A stretch of 64,000 bases of DNA from CAVWQV01 sp963757115 (lineage in GTDB: Bacteria > Pseudomonadota > Alphaproteobacteria > Acetobacterales > Acetobacteraceae). The position numbers and the translations under genes were made by a program. Location: assembly GCA_963757115.1 (NCBI GenBank), contig CAVWQV010000004.1, positions 186,001 through 250,000 on the forward strand. The letters run 5' to 3'. The notes beneath the pieces were generated by a model, which saw nothing but the letters and a program-made list of their open reading frames with translations, had not been told where the DNA came from and made no database searches. Shown here one piece after another: positions 49,910-62,203 of this stretch (position 1 is the stretch's first letter; the number at the start of each line of letters is the position of its first letter).

Positions 49910-50298
49910 ATGCCGCGAACCGCAGCGGAGCTGATGTGGGTGGACGCGCTCACAGTCTTGGCGCGTGCAGAGCGCCTACGACGTGAGTTCTTCCATCCTG
50001 CCCCGCCCGGCTGGGAGCCGCCCATCGATCTCCTGGAGACCAGCGAGGGGCTAATACTGATCGCGGCCCTGCCTGGCGTGCTTGCAGCCGATGTCGAGCT
50101 GGTGATCGGCGGGACCGAGATCGGCATCATTGGGACCCGGCGCTTGCCCGACGTGCGCGGCCCGACGCGCGTTCACCGCATGGAGTTGCCGCACGGACGG
50201 TTTGAGCGTCGCGTGTCACTGCCCCCGGGTGCTTACGAGCTCGTCCGTCGTGACCTGACCGACGGGTGCCTGACCGTCCTTCTGCGGAAGCTGAGCTG

Positions 50299-50299
<1 letters not shown>
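49910..50299 (+). CDS. Hsp20/alpha-crystallin small heat shock protein
   Basis: A 129-residue small heat shock protein. The alpha-crystallin domain spans about residues 36-127: PPIDLLETSEGLILIAALPGV, VELVIGGTEIGIIGTR and HRMELPHGRFERRVSLP, ending GCLTVLLRKLS. The N-terminal arm is short and the C-terminal IxI motif is missing. It holds unfolded proteins. It overlaps lon by one base (TGATG at 50297-50301), so holdase and protease are co-expressed. Confidence 0.85.
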
Positions 50300-52686
<2,387 letters not shown>

Positions 52687-52764
52687 TCAGATGGGCCGGT
52701 GGCCCCGGGGGCGCCGGTGGATAGCCGTTCACCCCAACCCCGTCCATGGCGGAGTAGTTCGCCT

Positions 52765-53838
52765 CTATTTGCTTCCGACAGCCGCCGCGATGGCCCGCCC
52801 GACATCCTCGGTGCCGGCTTGGCCGCCCATGTCGCGCGTCTTCGGCCCGTCCTCGCGGAGCAGGGTCTCGATCGCTCGGAGGATTGCGCTCGTCGCGTCT
52901 GCTTCGCCGAGATGCTCCAGCATCATCGCCGCTGACCAGATCTGGCCGATCGGGTTGCACACATGCCGACCGGCGATGTCGGGCGCCGAGCCGTGCACGG
53001 GCTCGAACATCGACGGGAACAGCCGCTCAGGATTGATGTTCGCGGAGGGAGCGATGCCGATGGAACCCGCCACAGCCGGGCCAAGGTCGCTCAGGATGTC
53101 GCCGAACAAGTTGGAGCCGACCACCACGTCGAACCAGTCCGGGTGCTGCACGAAATGCGCGCATAGGATGTCGATGTGGAATTGGTCGGTGCGGATATCC
53201 GGATAGTTCTGTCCGATGGCGGCGAAGCGCTCGTCCCAATACGGCATGGTGAAGGTGATGCCGTTCGACTTGGTGGCCGAGGTGACGTGCTTCTTCGGCC
53301 GGGTCATCGCCAGCTCGAAGGCATAGCGCAGGATGCGGTCGACGCCGTGGCGCGTGAACACGCTCTGCTGGCTGACGAATTCGCGGTCGGTGCCCTCAAA
53401 GAGCTTTCCGCCAACGCTGCTGTACTCGCCTTCCGTGTTCTCTCGCACGACGAAGAAGTCGATGTCCGCCTCGCTGCGACCGGCGAGCGGGGTGCGCACC
53501 CCCGGCATCAGCTTGCAGGGCCGCAAATTCACGTACTGGTCGAAGCCGCGCCGGATCGGGATGAGCAGGCCCCACAGCGAGACGTGGTCGGGGACATCAG
53601 GCCAGCCCACAGCTCCGAGCAGGATGCTGTCGGCCTCTGCGAGCCGCTCCATCCCGTCGGGCGGCATCATCGCCCCGGTGCGCTTGTAGGTCTCGCAGGA
53701 CCAGTCGTATTCGTCGAGTACCAGGGTGAAGCCGAACCGGCGCGAGGCGGCGTCGAGCACGCGCAGGGCTTCAGGGACGGTCTCCTTGCCGATCCCGTCG
53801 CCGGGGATTACCGCGATCCGGTAGCTACGCCCTGCCAT
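52765..53838 (-). CDS. Tartrate dehydrogenase/decarboxylase (isopropylmalate dehydrogenase family)
   Basis: A 357-residue NAD and Mn-dependent beta-decarboxylating dehydrogenase. IAVIPGDGIGKETVPEAL starts it; DSILLGAVGWPDVPDHVSLWGLLIPIRR and NLRPCKLMPG are the tartrate/D-malate dehydrogenase markers, and VRENTEGEYSSVGG and SNLFGDILSDLGPAVAGSIG the catalytic and metal sites. It oxidises tartrate or D-malate. Divergent from pyrE; no regulator adjoins. Confidence 0.88.
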   Translation of the reverse strand: MAGRSYRIAVIPGDGIGKETVPEALRVLDAASRRFGFTLVLDEYDWSCETYKRTGAMMPPDGMERLAEADSILLGAVGWPDVPDHVSLWGLLIPIRRGFDQYVNLRPCKLMPGVRTPLAGRSEADIDFFVVRENTEGEYSSVGGKLFEGTDREFVSQQSVFTRHGVDRILRYAFELAMTRPKKHVTSATKSNGITFTMPYWDERFAAIGQNYPDIRTDQFHIDILCAHFVQHPDWFDVVVGSNLFGDILSDLGPAVAGSIGIAPSANINPERLFPSMFEPVHGSAPDIAGRHVCNPIGQIWSAAMMLEHLGEADATSAILRAIETLLREDGPKTRDMGGQAGTEDVGRAIAAAVGSK

Positions 53839-53959
53839 GCCCGCCTCCCTCGTCCTTTGGCCTGTGTAGCCCGGGCGAACCTGGCGTCAATCGCCGCATG
53901 GGCGGCGTTGCCGCTGTTGCTGGGCCGCGTTACGAACGGAAGGAGAAGGAGCGCGCGCT

Positions 53960-54691
53960 ATGGCCAAGCCCGCCACCCAGTTGTCCGATTGGGACCGTGA
54001 CGCGGCGCTCACCGCCGCCCGCATCCTGCTCGAGATCAAGGCGGTCAACTTCCGCCCCGATGAGCCGTACACCTTCACGTCCGGCTGGCGTTCGCCGGTC
54101 TACATCGACTGCCGCCGCATCATCTACTTTCCGCGCGCGCGGACCAAGATCTGCGAGCTGGCGGTGGAGAAGATCGGCCGCCACATCGGCTATGAAGGCG
54201 TCGAGGTAGTGGCCGGCGGCGAGACGGCCGGCATCCCGTTCGCCGCCTGGATCGCCGATCGTATTGCCGCACCCATGGCCTATGTCCGCAAGAAGCCCAA
54301 GGGTTTTGGGCGCAACGCCCTGATCGAGGGCGACGTGCCGGAAGGCAAACGCACCTTGCTCGTCGAGGACCTGACCACGGACGGGCAGTCCAAGATCCAG
54401 TTTTGCCAAGCGCTGCGCGACGCGGGCGCCATCGTCAACCACACGTTCGTCGTGTTCTTCTACGGCGTGTTCCCGGGCAGCTTCGAGACGCTCGCCAGCA
54501 TGGACATCGCGCTGCACAGCCTGTGCACCTGGTGGGACGTTCTGGAAGCCTGCCGCGACCGGCCCTACTTTGCCGAGGGCGCGCTCGCCGAAGTGCGTCG
54601 CTTCCTGGAGAACCCGGTCACGTGGTCGGCTGCGCACGGCGGCATCGCGAGCGCCGAGGAAGCCGCCGCGCGCAAGGCAGATGCCGGCTGA
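53960..54691 (+). CDS. pyrE: Orotate phosphoribosyltransferase
   Basis: A 243-residue PRTase for pyrimidine synthesis (orotate plus PRPP to OMP). The PRPP loop is LLVEDLTTDGQSK, the substrate side has FTSGWRSPVYIDCR and AYVRKKPKGFG. It is longer than the E. coli enzyme and matches the alphaproteobacterial type. GGAAGGAGAAGG precedes the ATG at some distance. No other pyr gene is next to it. Confidence 0.9.
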   Translation: MAKPATQLSDWDRDAALTAARILLEIKAVNFRPDEPYTFTSGWRSPVYIDCRRIIYFPRARTKICELAVEKIGRHIGYEGVEVVAGGETAGIPFAAWIADRIAAPMAYVRKKPKGFGRNALIEGDVPEGKRTLLVEDLTTDGQSKIQFCQALRDAGAIVNHTFVVFFYGVFPGSFETLASMDIALHSLCTWWDVLEACRDRPYFAEGALAEVRRFLENPVTWSAAHGGIASAEEAAARKADAG

Positions 54692-54729
54692 TAACTGTGC
54701 CCGCAGATCGTCAGCCAGCTCGCGCCGGT

Positions 54730-55065
54730 TCAGGCATCCACACCCAGCTTGCGGGCCTTGTCCTCGAATTCGTCCCGAAGGTCATTGATCGTGGGAAGTC
54801 CTAGCGCCTTCAACTCGGCGTGAATCTTCTTGGCGGGAGTCGAGCTTAGGTCCCGCTTGAAGTTGACCACGACCTCCTCGGCCGATCCGTAATTGCGGAA
54901 CCGCTCGATCTCGGCCCGGGTCGCATTCTGCACGTGCTCCAGCTTCTTCCGGTCGGCGTCCGAGCCGCCCGGATGAGCCTTCAACACGGGGTCGAACGCC
55001 ATCTGCACAAGAAAATCCACCAGTTCGCGTTTGGCGTTGCTCTCGGTCTTGCGCTCAGAGGTCAT
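54730..55065 (-). CDS. Hypothetical protein, downstream of molybdenum hydroxylase
   Basis: A 111-residue, largely helical, charged protein (KRELVDFLVQMAFDPVLKA; AEEVVVNFKRDLSSTPAKKI). No signal peptide, no catalytic motif recognised. GGGAGGAA precedes the ATG at 55065. It starts 19 bases after the end of the molybdopterin subunit gene on the same strand, so it is probably in the operon, but its role is unknown. Confidence 0.6.
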   Translation of the reverse strand: MTSERKTESNAKRELVDFLVQMAFDPVLKAHPGGSDADRKKLEHVQNATRAEIERFRNYGSAEEVVVNFKRDLSSTPAKKIHAELKALGLPTINDLRDEFEDKARKLGVDA

Positions 55066-55084
55066 GAGGTTCCTCCCGCCTGCA

Positions 55085-57377
55085 CTAAAGCAGGTCGTCG
55101 ATCCGGATCGGCAAATTCCTAATCCGGCGGCCGGTCGCGTGGTGCACCGCATTGGCGATTGCCGCGTTCACGCCGACGATGCCGATCTCACCAATCCCCT
55201 TGATGCCCAGGGGGTTCACTTTGTCGTCTCGTTCCGGCACCATGATGACCTCCACCTTTCGGATGTCGGCGTTCACCGGAATCAGGTACTCGGAGATGTT
55301 GTCATTCGTGTAGCGGGCCGCGCGCGGGTCGATCTCCGTCGCTTCGTGCAGGGCCGAGCTGATGCCCCAGATCATGCCGCCCATGAACTGGCTATGTGCC
55401 GTGCGCGGGTTGACGATCCGTCCGGCAGCGAAGGCGCCCACCGTGCGCGGGACGCGGATTTCGCGCGTTCGAGCGTGTACCCGGACCTCGACGAACTGCG
55501 CGCCGAACGCATAGGTCGTCAGATCCGTCCGCTGCGTGCCGCGCGAGATGGCCATCTGACCCTGATAGAGCTTGCCGACCGATTCCTCCGGCAAGCCCTT
55601 CGGAATGTTCTCAGCGTAGGCTTCCAGAGCCCCGCCCGTCACGCGGGCCAGCGCCTGCTGCAACTGCTCGGTGGTGCCGTCGCGGCCACGCAGCGCGCCG
55701 CCCGATAGCGTCAGTGAGGCCGGGTCCTGGCCGGCGAAAGGGCCTTCGTTGCTGGTGGTCGCGGCGCGGGCGACGCGGGCACGGATCTCCTCGCAGGCGC
55801 GAGCGACCGCGTTGCAGACACCCGCGGCGTGGCTCGAACCTGCGGCCAGTCCGGCCGGCGGCAAATCGGTGTCGCCGAGCTGCACCGTGACTTGCTCCAC
55901 GTGCAGGCCCAGCCGGTCCGCAGCCGTCATCGCCACGATGGTGTGGGTGCCGGTACCGAGATCGTGCGCCGCGATCTGCACCCAGGCTTGGCCGTCCGGG
56001 CCAAGCGACACGCGCGCGGCACCGGCGCCGATGTTGGCGGGGTAGGCGGCCGCCGCGCAGCCCCAGCCCACCAGCCAGTCGCCGTCGCGCATCGACCCGG
56101 GCCGGGGGTCGCGCCCCGACCAACCAAACCGCTCCGCCGCCTGATCGAAACAGGGCATCAGCGAGCGGCTCGAGTACGCCTGCCCGGTCGCCGGATCACT
56201 GCGCGTGTCGTTGATCCTGCGCAGTTCGATGGGGTCCATTCCGAGCGCAACGGCCAGCTCGTCCATCGCGGACTCGAGCGGGAACATGTAAGGCACATCC
56301 GGCGGCGCGCGCATGAAGCCGGGCGTGTTGCGGTCGGCGTGGACCACGTTCACCTTGGTCAGGATGTTCGGGCAGGCGTACATGCGTGCCGTGGTCTCGG
56401 TGCCGGACACGTTGTACTCGGACGGGCGGGACGTCACCTCCCAGCCCTCGTGCCGAAACGAGAGGAGTTTGCCGTCGCGCGCGGCGCCGAGCTGGATGTG
56501 GTGCCGGGTCTCCGCGCGATATGTTGCGATCGTGTAGCCTTGGTCGCGGGTGGCTACCAGCTTCACCGGGCGGTTCAGGCGGCGCGCCGCCACCGCGATC
56601 CAGGCTGTGCGCGCGGACGGGATGCCCTTCGAGCCGAACGCGCCGCCGACGTGGCGCGACACCACGCGGATGCGCTTCGGATCCATGCGGAGCTGCTTGG
56701 CCAGCGCGCCGCGCAGTCCGTAGACGAACTGGCTCGGCTCATAGACCGTCAGGCTGCCGTCGCGCCAAGCGCAGGTGGTGGTGAACAGCTCGATCGGGTT
56801 GTGGTGCTGCGTCGGCGTGCCGTAGCGCGCGTCCACCTTCACCTCCGCCGAGGCGAAGGCGCGCTCGGCCTCCCCGACCCGGAAATCCTTGTGTTCACCG
56901 GGCCCGCGGACCTTCTCCTCGGCACCCGGGCTGCCGAAGCTGGCAGCAGGCGGCTGCTCCTCGTATTCGACTTCCACCGCGTACGCCGCCTCGCGCGCGG
57001 CCTCGAAACTGTCCGCGATCGCCACACCGATGATCTGCCCGTCGTGCCAGATCTGGTCGGTCTGCATCGTGGTGGTTTCGCCGCCGGGGCCGTGCGGCGG
57101 CGGCGGATCGGCCTCGCCGCCTACGTTCTCGTGCGTCAGGATGTCCAGCACGCCGGGAACGGCGCGCGCGTCGCTCCAGCCGGAAGCCGCGAATGCGGCC
57201 GCGCGCGATCGCACTGGTGACCAGGAAGGCGTAGGCGGGGTTCGCGACCGCCTCGTCGGAGGCATAAAGCGCCAGCCCCGTGACTTTGGCGCGGCCTTCG
57301 ATACGGGGCACGGGCGTGCCGAGCACCGGATGCTCGGGGCCCCAGGCCCATTCCTTGGAGGCGAGATCATCGGGCAT
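55085..57377 (-). pseudogene. Molybdopterin-binding subunit of xanthine dehydrogenase/aldehyde oxidoreductase family, frame break
   Basis: The large molybdenum-cofactor subunit, about 763 residues. VLGTPVPRIEGRAKVTGLALYASD begins the family; FGSKGIPSARTAWIAVAARR, HTIVAMTAADRLG and the catalytic Glu in GIKGIGEIGIVG are present. After TSAIARGRIRGF the frame switches (extra C near 57187) to GWSDARAVPGVLDILTHENV. It is 2 bases from the FAD subunit stop. The 2Fe-2S, FAD, Mo order is that of PaoABC (YagTSR) aldehyde oxidoreductases. Cofactor supply matches moaD/moaE in this window. Confidence 0.82.
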
Positions 57378-57379
57378 GC

Positions 57380-58399
57380 TCAAACCTCAAGTGCTGCGGC
57401 GTCGAGTAGCGCGCGCACCAGGGTGCGCCGGCCCAGCTCGGGCTTGTATCCGTTCTCCTCGTGGATCACGGCGTCACGGAACGCGACCTCCGCTGCTTCC
57501 CGTGCCGTGGCCTCGGTCAACGCGCGGCCCCGCAGCGCCGCCTCGGCCGCGTGCGCGCGCCAGGGCTTGGCGGCTAGTCCGCCCAGGGCGAGCCGCGCTT
57601 CTCGCACCACGCCACCCTGAAGGTCGAGCGCTACCGCTGCCGAAGCCAGCGCGAAGGCGTAGGACTCGCGGTCGCGGATCTTCAAGTAAAGCGAGCGGCG
57701 CGTCCAAGATCCGGCTGGAACGTGGAAGCCGGTGATCAGTTCGCCCGGGCGCAGATTGGTCTCGATGTGCGGTGTTGTGCCGGGCAAGCGGTGCAGGTCC
57801 TCGAACGCCAGGCTACGTGCCCCATCGGGCCCAGCCAGTTCCACCTCGGCGCCGAGCGCCACGAGCGCGTTAGCGAAGTCGCCGGGATAGTGAGCGATGC
57901 AGTGCTCGCTCACCCCGAGGACGGCGAGCAGCCGGTTATTGCCGCCGATCGCGGCGCACCCGGTGCCGGGATCGCGCTTGTTGCAGGCTCGCCAACTCGG
58001 GTCGCGGAAGTAGTTGCACCGGGTCCGTTGCAGCACGTTGCCGGCCAGGGTCGCCATGTTGCGGAGCTGCGGGCTCGCCGCCAGCATCAGCGATTGTGCG
58101 AGTACAGGATAGTCGCGCAATACGTCCGGGTGGTCCGCCACCTCCGCCATTCGGAGCAGCCCGCCGAGATGCAGTCCGGACGCATCCACCCGAAGCGCGC
58201 CGTGCTCGCGCCGCAGGTCGCCGATGTTGACCAGCGCCTCGGGCCGCATCACCCCGAGCTTCATGAGGTCGAGCAGGGTCGTCCCGCCGGCCAAGTATTG
58301 CGCGGGTGCGCGGACATGCGTCTCTCCCGCGCCGGAATCCAAACCAGCCTTGAGCGCATCGGGCAACGTGGCCGCACGTTCGTACGTGAAGGAGCGCAT
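57380..58399 (-). CDS. FAD-binding subunit of molybdenum hydroxylase, PaoB-like
   Basis: A 339-residue FAD subunit. LAGGTTLLDLMKLGVMRPE is the first FAD motif and MATLAGNVLQRTRC the second. Downstream is a four-cysteine loop, C in QRTRCNYFR, C in RACNKRDPGTGC (two) and C in SEHCIAHYPGD, the pattern of the extra [4Fe-4S] cluster in PaoB (YagS). Passes electrons between the Fe-S and Mo subunits. Follows the 2Fe-2S gene after one base. Confidence 0.87.
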   Translation of the reverse strand: MRSFTYERAATLPDALKAGLDSGAGETHVRAPAQYLAGGTTLLDLMKLGVMRPEALVNIGDLRREHGALRVDASGLHLGGLLRMAEVADHPDVLRDYPVLAQSLMLAASPQLRNMATLAGNVLQRTRCNYFRDPSWRACNKRDPGTGCAAIGGNNRLLAVLGVSEHCIAHYPGDFANALVALGAEVELAGPDGARSLAFEDLHRLPGTTPHIETNLRPGELITGFHVPAGSWTRRSLYLKIRDRESYAFALASAAVALDLQGGVVREARLALGGLAAKPWRAHAAEAALRGRALTEATAREAAEVAFRDAVIHEENGYKPELGRRTLVRALLDAAALEV

Positions 58400-58400
58400 C

Positions 58401-58872
58401 TTAAACGGGCTCCATCTGCGACTTTGCCTGCGCGACCGCCGCTACGATTTTCGGGTATGCCGCACAGCGGCAGAGATTGCCGCTCATGTACTCGCGTATC
58501 TCGTCCTCGGAGTTCGCGTGGCCTTCTCCGACGCAGGCGATCGCGGACAAAATCTGTCCTGGCGTACAGGTAGCCGCACTGGTAGGCGTCCTGGTCGAGG
58601 AAGGCCTGCTGCATCGGGTGCAGCGCCTCTTCCTCCCCGGCTAGGCCCTCGATCGTCGTGATCTCAGCGTCCTGCGCTGCAACCGCGAGGGTGAAGCAGG
58701 CGAGCACGCGCTGCTTGTCCATCAGCACCGTGCAGGCGCCGCACTGGCCCTGGTCGCAGCCCTTCTTGGAGCCGGTCAGGCCCATCCGCTCGCGAAGCAC
58801 GTCCAGCAAAGTCGAGCGCACATCCACCGCAAGCCGGTGCGCGCGGCCGTTGACCCTCAAGACGATGTCCAT
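58401..58872 (-). pseudogene. 2Fe-2S subunit of molybdenum hydroxylase, frame break
   Basis: About 156 residues with two [2Fe-2S] clusters. The plant-ferredoxin-like N-terminal part has KKGCDQGQCGACTVLMD and RVLAC; the helical C-terminal part has CGYLTPGQ, then NLCRC. The given frame fails after QCGYL; removing one base (A at 58566 on the plus strand) restores TPGQILSAIACVGEG and a TAA at 58401-58403. It has no Tat signal, unlike E. coli PaoA, so the complex is probably cytoplasmic. Confidence 0.82.
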
Positions 58873-59089
58873 ACCAACTCCAAGTACACGGGAACACAGC
58901 CACGGTGCACAGCACCGGTGATGGCGAGAGACGCCGGTTCTCGCCTCGTGCATCACCCAACAAGTCTGAGGCACGACCGTTCGACGCGCTGGCACTACGA
59001 GATGCTGTGCGCCGTTCAAAAGCCGGTTACGTCGTGCCGCACTCGGTCCAGAAGAAAGCGCGAGCCGGCGTCGGGCGCTCGGCGGGAAT

Positions 59090-60799
59090 CTAGGCTAGCT
59101 TGACGCCGAAACTCGCGGGGTCGCTACCGAAGATGTTGGCGGCGGTGGCGTTCTGGTGCTCGGCACTTTCGGAAAACCCGACCACCACGCCGGCTCGGGA
59201 CACGGCACCGCTGGCAAGCGCGCCGGTCCAGGCCGCAGAGCCGGTCGCGTCCGGGGCGCGATGCAAGCTGTTGGCGTAGAGCGCGTCGACGAACGCTCCG
59301 TTGGACAGCGCGCCGTAGCGCCCGAGGAACTCCGGGGTTTGCATGAATTGAGCGGCCACTTGATCCAGCGTCAGCGCCTTGGCATCCAGCGCGTTCTCCC
59401 AGGTGCGAAGGCCCGTCGCGTCCGGTAGCCGGCCGAGCACCGTGTCGTAAAGCCTGGCGACCTCCGGCGCGCTCGGGTCGAGATCCCAGATTCCGGCTTG
59501 CACGGTTGCGGCGGTGCTGAGCTGGCTTTCCGGGCTTTCGGAGAACGCCGCCAGCGCCTGGCCGCGCGTGACGCCGCCGGCGAGCGCGTTGGTCCACAGC
59601 GCGTAGCCGCTCGCGTCCGGGGCGCGGTGCAGCACGTTAGAGTAGAGCTGATCGACGAACGCGCCGTCGGTCGGGTTCGTGCCGAAGCGCTGCTGGAACT
59701 CGGGGCTGCCGATAATACCGTCCGCGACGGACGCGAGCGATGCGCCAGACTTGATCGCGTTCACCCAGCTCTGAAAACCCATCTGGTCCGGAGCGCGGCC
59801 GAGCGCCGCCTGATACAGCCGGAGGACCTGTGCGGCGGGCGCGGTCGGGTCGTACACCATCTGCCCGTCGGCGAACTGCGCGTCCGTGATGCCCGTGCTG
59901 GCGCCGAGATCGCGCGCTTGGACGGCTGGCACATTGCCGCGTGCGCCCGTCGAGACATCCACGGCGAAGCCTTCCGTGATGAAGTGAAGCGCGTCCGCAT
60001 TGCTCAGCAGAGAGGCAAGCGAAAGGGATAGGGTCGGCACGCTCGGCCCGGAGAGCGTGATGGAAACCAGGGAGCCTTGTTGCGCCTCGGTTTCAAGCTG
60101 CGGCAGCTCGTTCGCGACGTCGGCCGCGGTGTCGCTGATCACGCCCGATTGTAGCGTGGGGGCGCCATCATCGCTGGTGATCCAGCTGTCGATCGTCTGG
60201 AGTGCGTGCGTCGTGATCAGGGCGTCGTATCCCACACTGCCGTTGGAGCTTCCGCTCGAGACCACGCCGACGACGTAGGTGTGTCCTGCGGCGTCGGTCG
60301 TCCAGACCGGGCCGCCGCTCGAGCCCGGCCCCAGGGGTGTGCCATCCAGCAGGGAGTAATAAGGATCGGGCGACACGGTTTGCACGCTGCTGACCAACGT
60401 GTCGCCCGCCGAGGCGGGATAGCCGGTCACGTTGACGGTCCCACCGGCAAAGTCCGGCGCCAAGCCCATGACGCCAGTGTCGTTGAATGACTGGTTGAGA
60501 TGGATCAGCGCATAGTCGCTCTGTGACGCATAGTTGCTGATCGTGCCTCCGGCGTCGGCGACCGTGAAGTAATGGATGTTGGTGGCCGCCGCCGAGCCGA
60601 ATGGCGCGGCGCCGTCATAGCCCGGCGTGACGACGATGTCGGTGGCTGTGCCGACACCCTGCTGATAGACAACATGGCTGGCCGTGAGCACCTCGTTGGG
60701 TGCGACCAGGACACCTGAAGCTCGATACTCGGTGTTCCCGATCACGTCCGTGATGAACACCACCGGGCTATAAGGATATTTCGTGCTATCGGGCGACAT
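59090..60799 (-). CDS. Secreted trypsin-like serine protease with DUF4214 repeats
   Basis: A 569-residue protein. Residues 1-230 are a chymotrypsin-fold protease with H42 (LTASHVVY), D95 (SQSDYALIHL) and S161 (PGSSGGPVW). Residues about 310-560 hold four DUF4214 units, each with RLYQAALGRAPDQMGFQSWV-like segments (LHRAPDASGYALW, LGRLPDATGLRTW, LHRAPDATGSAAW) and EFxxRxG/SFVDxLY. No signal peptide is visible; DUF4214 proteins usually leave by type I secretion. The M at 60799 has GAGGGATC ahead; an earlier in-frame start exists at 60901. Confidence 0.8.
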   Translation of the reverse strand: MSPDSTKYPYSPVVFITDVIGNTEYRASGVLVAPNEVLTASHVVYQQGVGTATDIVVTPGYDGAAPFGSAAATNIHYFTVADAGGTISNYASQSDYALIHLNQSFNDTGVMGLAPDFAGGTVNVTGYPASAGDTLVSSVQTVSPDPYYSLLDGTPLGPGSSGGPVWTTDAAGHTYVVGVVSSGSSNGSVGYDALITTHALQTIDSWITSDDGAPTLQSGVISDTAADVANELPQLETEAQQGSLVSITLSGPSVPTLSLSLASLLSNADALHFITEGFAVDVSTGARGNVPAVQARDLGASTGITDAQFADGQMVYDPTAPAAQVLRLYQAALGRAPDQMGFQSWVNAIKSGASLASVADGIIGSPEFQQRFGTNPTDGAFVDQLYSNVLHRAPDASGYALWTNALAGGVTRGQALAAFSESPESQLSTAATVQAGIWDLDPSAPEVARLYDTVLGRLPDATGLRTWENALDAKALTLDQVAAQFMQTPEFLGRYGALSNGAFVDALYANSLHRAPDATGSAAWTGALASGAVSRAGVVVGFSESAEHQNATAANIFGSDPASFGVKLA

Positions 60800-60974
60800 G
60801 GATGATCCCTCAACAGCTCTGGGCACCGCCGACGTGCCCACGCGCGAAACTAGCGGTCGCGCCCGCAAACACAGCCTAGCTTGCCTGACCGTGCTTGCCA
60901 AAACTGCGTGGAGGCATCCTGGGTGCCCCGGTTGTCGTTAGAGGGCGACAAGGCTCCAGGGAGCGTCGCGGACC

Positions 60975-62100
60975 ATGATTTCAACTCGCATGCACAGCCT
61001 GATCGACTACACGGTGGCCGGGCTGTTCGGCGGGCTGGCGGGGACCAGCCAGCTTGCGCCTCCGGTGCGGCGCGTGCTTGGCGCAGCAGGCGCGTATCAC
61101 GCGAGCTATTCCTTGCTGACCGACTACGAAGGCGGCGTTGAGGGCTGGCTAACCATGCGGCAGCATCTTGCGCTTGACGCGATCGGGGGCGCGGCCCTGT
61201 TCGGCGCGGGTATGCTGATGCACCGCCAACCGACTGGCGCCAGGGGGTTCCTGATGGCCGCTGGGTTGTCCGAGCTTGCGGTCGCGGCGTTCAGCTCCAC
61301 CACGCCGGCGAGCCGGCCGAGCGGGGGCCTGGTCCGACGGCTGTCGGGAAGCACGGGCAGCCAGGTGGAGCTCGGGTATCCGCCACTCGGCACGCCGAAG
61401 CCGTTGGCGCCCGACGTTTTCATCGTCGACAGCCTCATGCCTGGGGCGATCGGCAAGCTGACGCCGGCGCGCATGACGGTCATCCGTCTGCCGGGCGGCG
61501 ACCTCCTGCTACACTCCCCCACTCCCTACAGTGGCGAACTGCAGCGTCAACTCGAGCAGCTCGGCCGCATCCGCCATCTCATGGCGCCGAACGTCGTGCA
61601 TTGGATGTTTGTCAAGGACTGGCAGCAAGCGTGCCCCGCCGCCACGGTCTGGGCCGCGCCGGGCCTGGGAAAGCGGCGGCAAGTGCGGCGGAGCGGGCTC
61701 CGGATCGATCACGAGTTGTCGGAGGCGACGCCGTCCGCGTGGGGTGAGGAGCATCGAGCTCCTCTTGGTGCCGGGCGGCCTCGGTTTCACCGAGGTCGCG
61801 CTGCATCACCGGCCGACCCGCACCCTTGTCCTCACGGATCTCGTGCTCAATCTCGAACGGCACAAGCTGGCGGCGTTCGTGCGTCCGGTGGCCGACCTGT
61901 TCGGCATTACGGCTCCGGACGGAATGCCGCCTCCATACCTTCGGGCGATCGTCAAGCTTCGGCGGCGCGGGGCGGAAGGCGCCGCGCGCCGACTGCTCGC
62001 GTTGCGGCCGGAGCGGGTGATCTTCGCGCATGGCCGTATCTTTTCGCGCGACGGGACGACGGCACTGCGGCGGTCGCTCCGCTGGCTAGTGCGCGATTGA
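60975..62100 (+). pseudogene. Membrane protein fused to a DUF4336 (metallo-beta-lactamase-like) domain, frame break
   Basis: About 375 residues. Residues 1-115 have four hydrophobic segments (VAGLFGGLAGTSQLAPPV, LDAIGGAALFGAGMLM and others). From about 145 a DUF4336 domain begins: DVFIVDSLMPGAIGKLTP, MTVIRLPGGDLLLHSPTPY, LMAPNVVHWMFVKDW and LTDLVLNLERH. The frame fails after SAWGEE; removing one C near 61752 restores IELLLVPGGLGFTEVALHH and a stop at 62098-62100. Function unknown; several metal ligands of true beta-lactamases are absent. Confidence 0.6.
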
Positions 62101-62203
62101 CCTCTCCGATCCGTTACCCTTGCGCGCGGCAGGTCGGTTAAGCATCTTTGCTGTAGGGTTGAGGCGGTGCGCGCGGTATGAGCCGCCGGACGGAGTGAAG
62201 TTG

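Noticed and set aside
49850..49910. RNA thermometer before hsp20
   Set aside because: No U-rich segment pairs with the Shine-Dalgarno TGAGGA.
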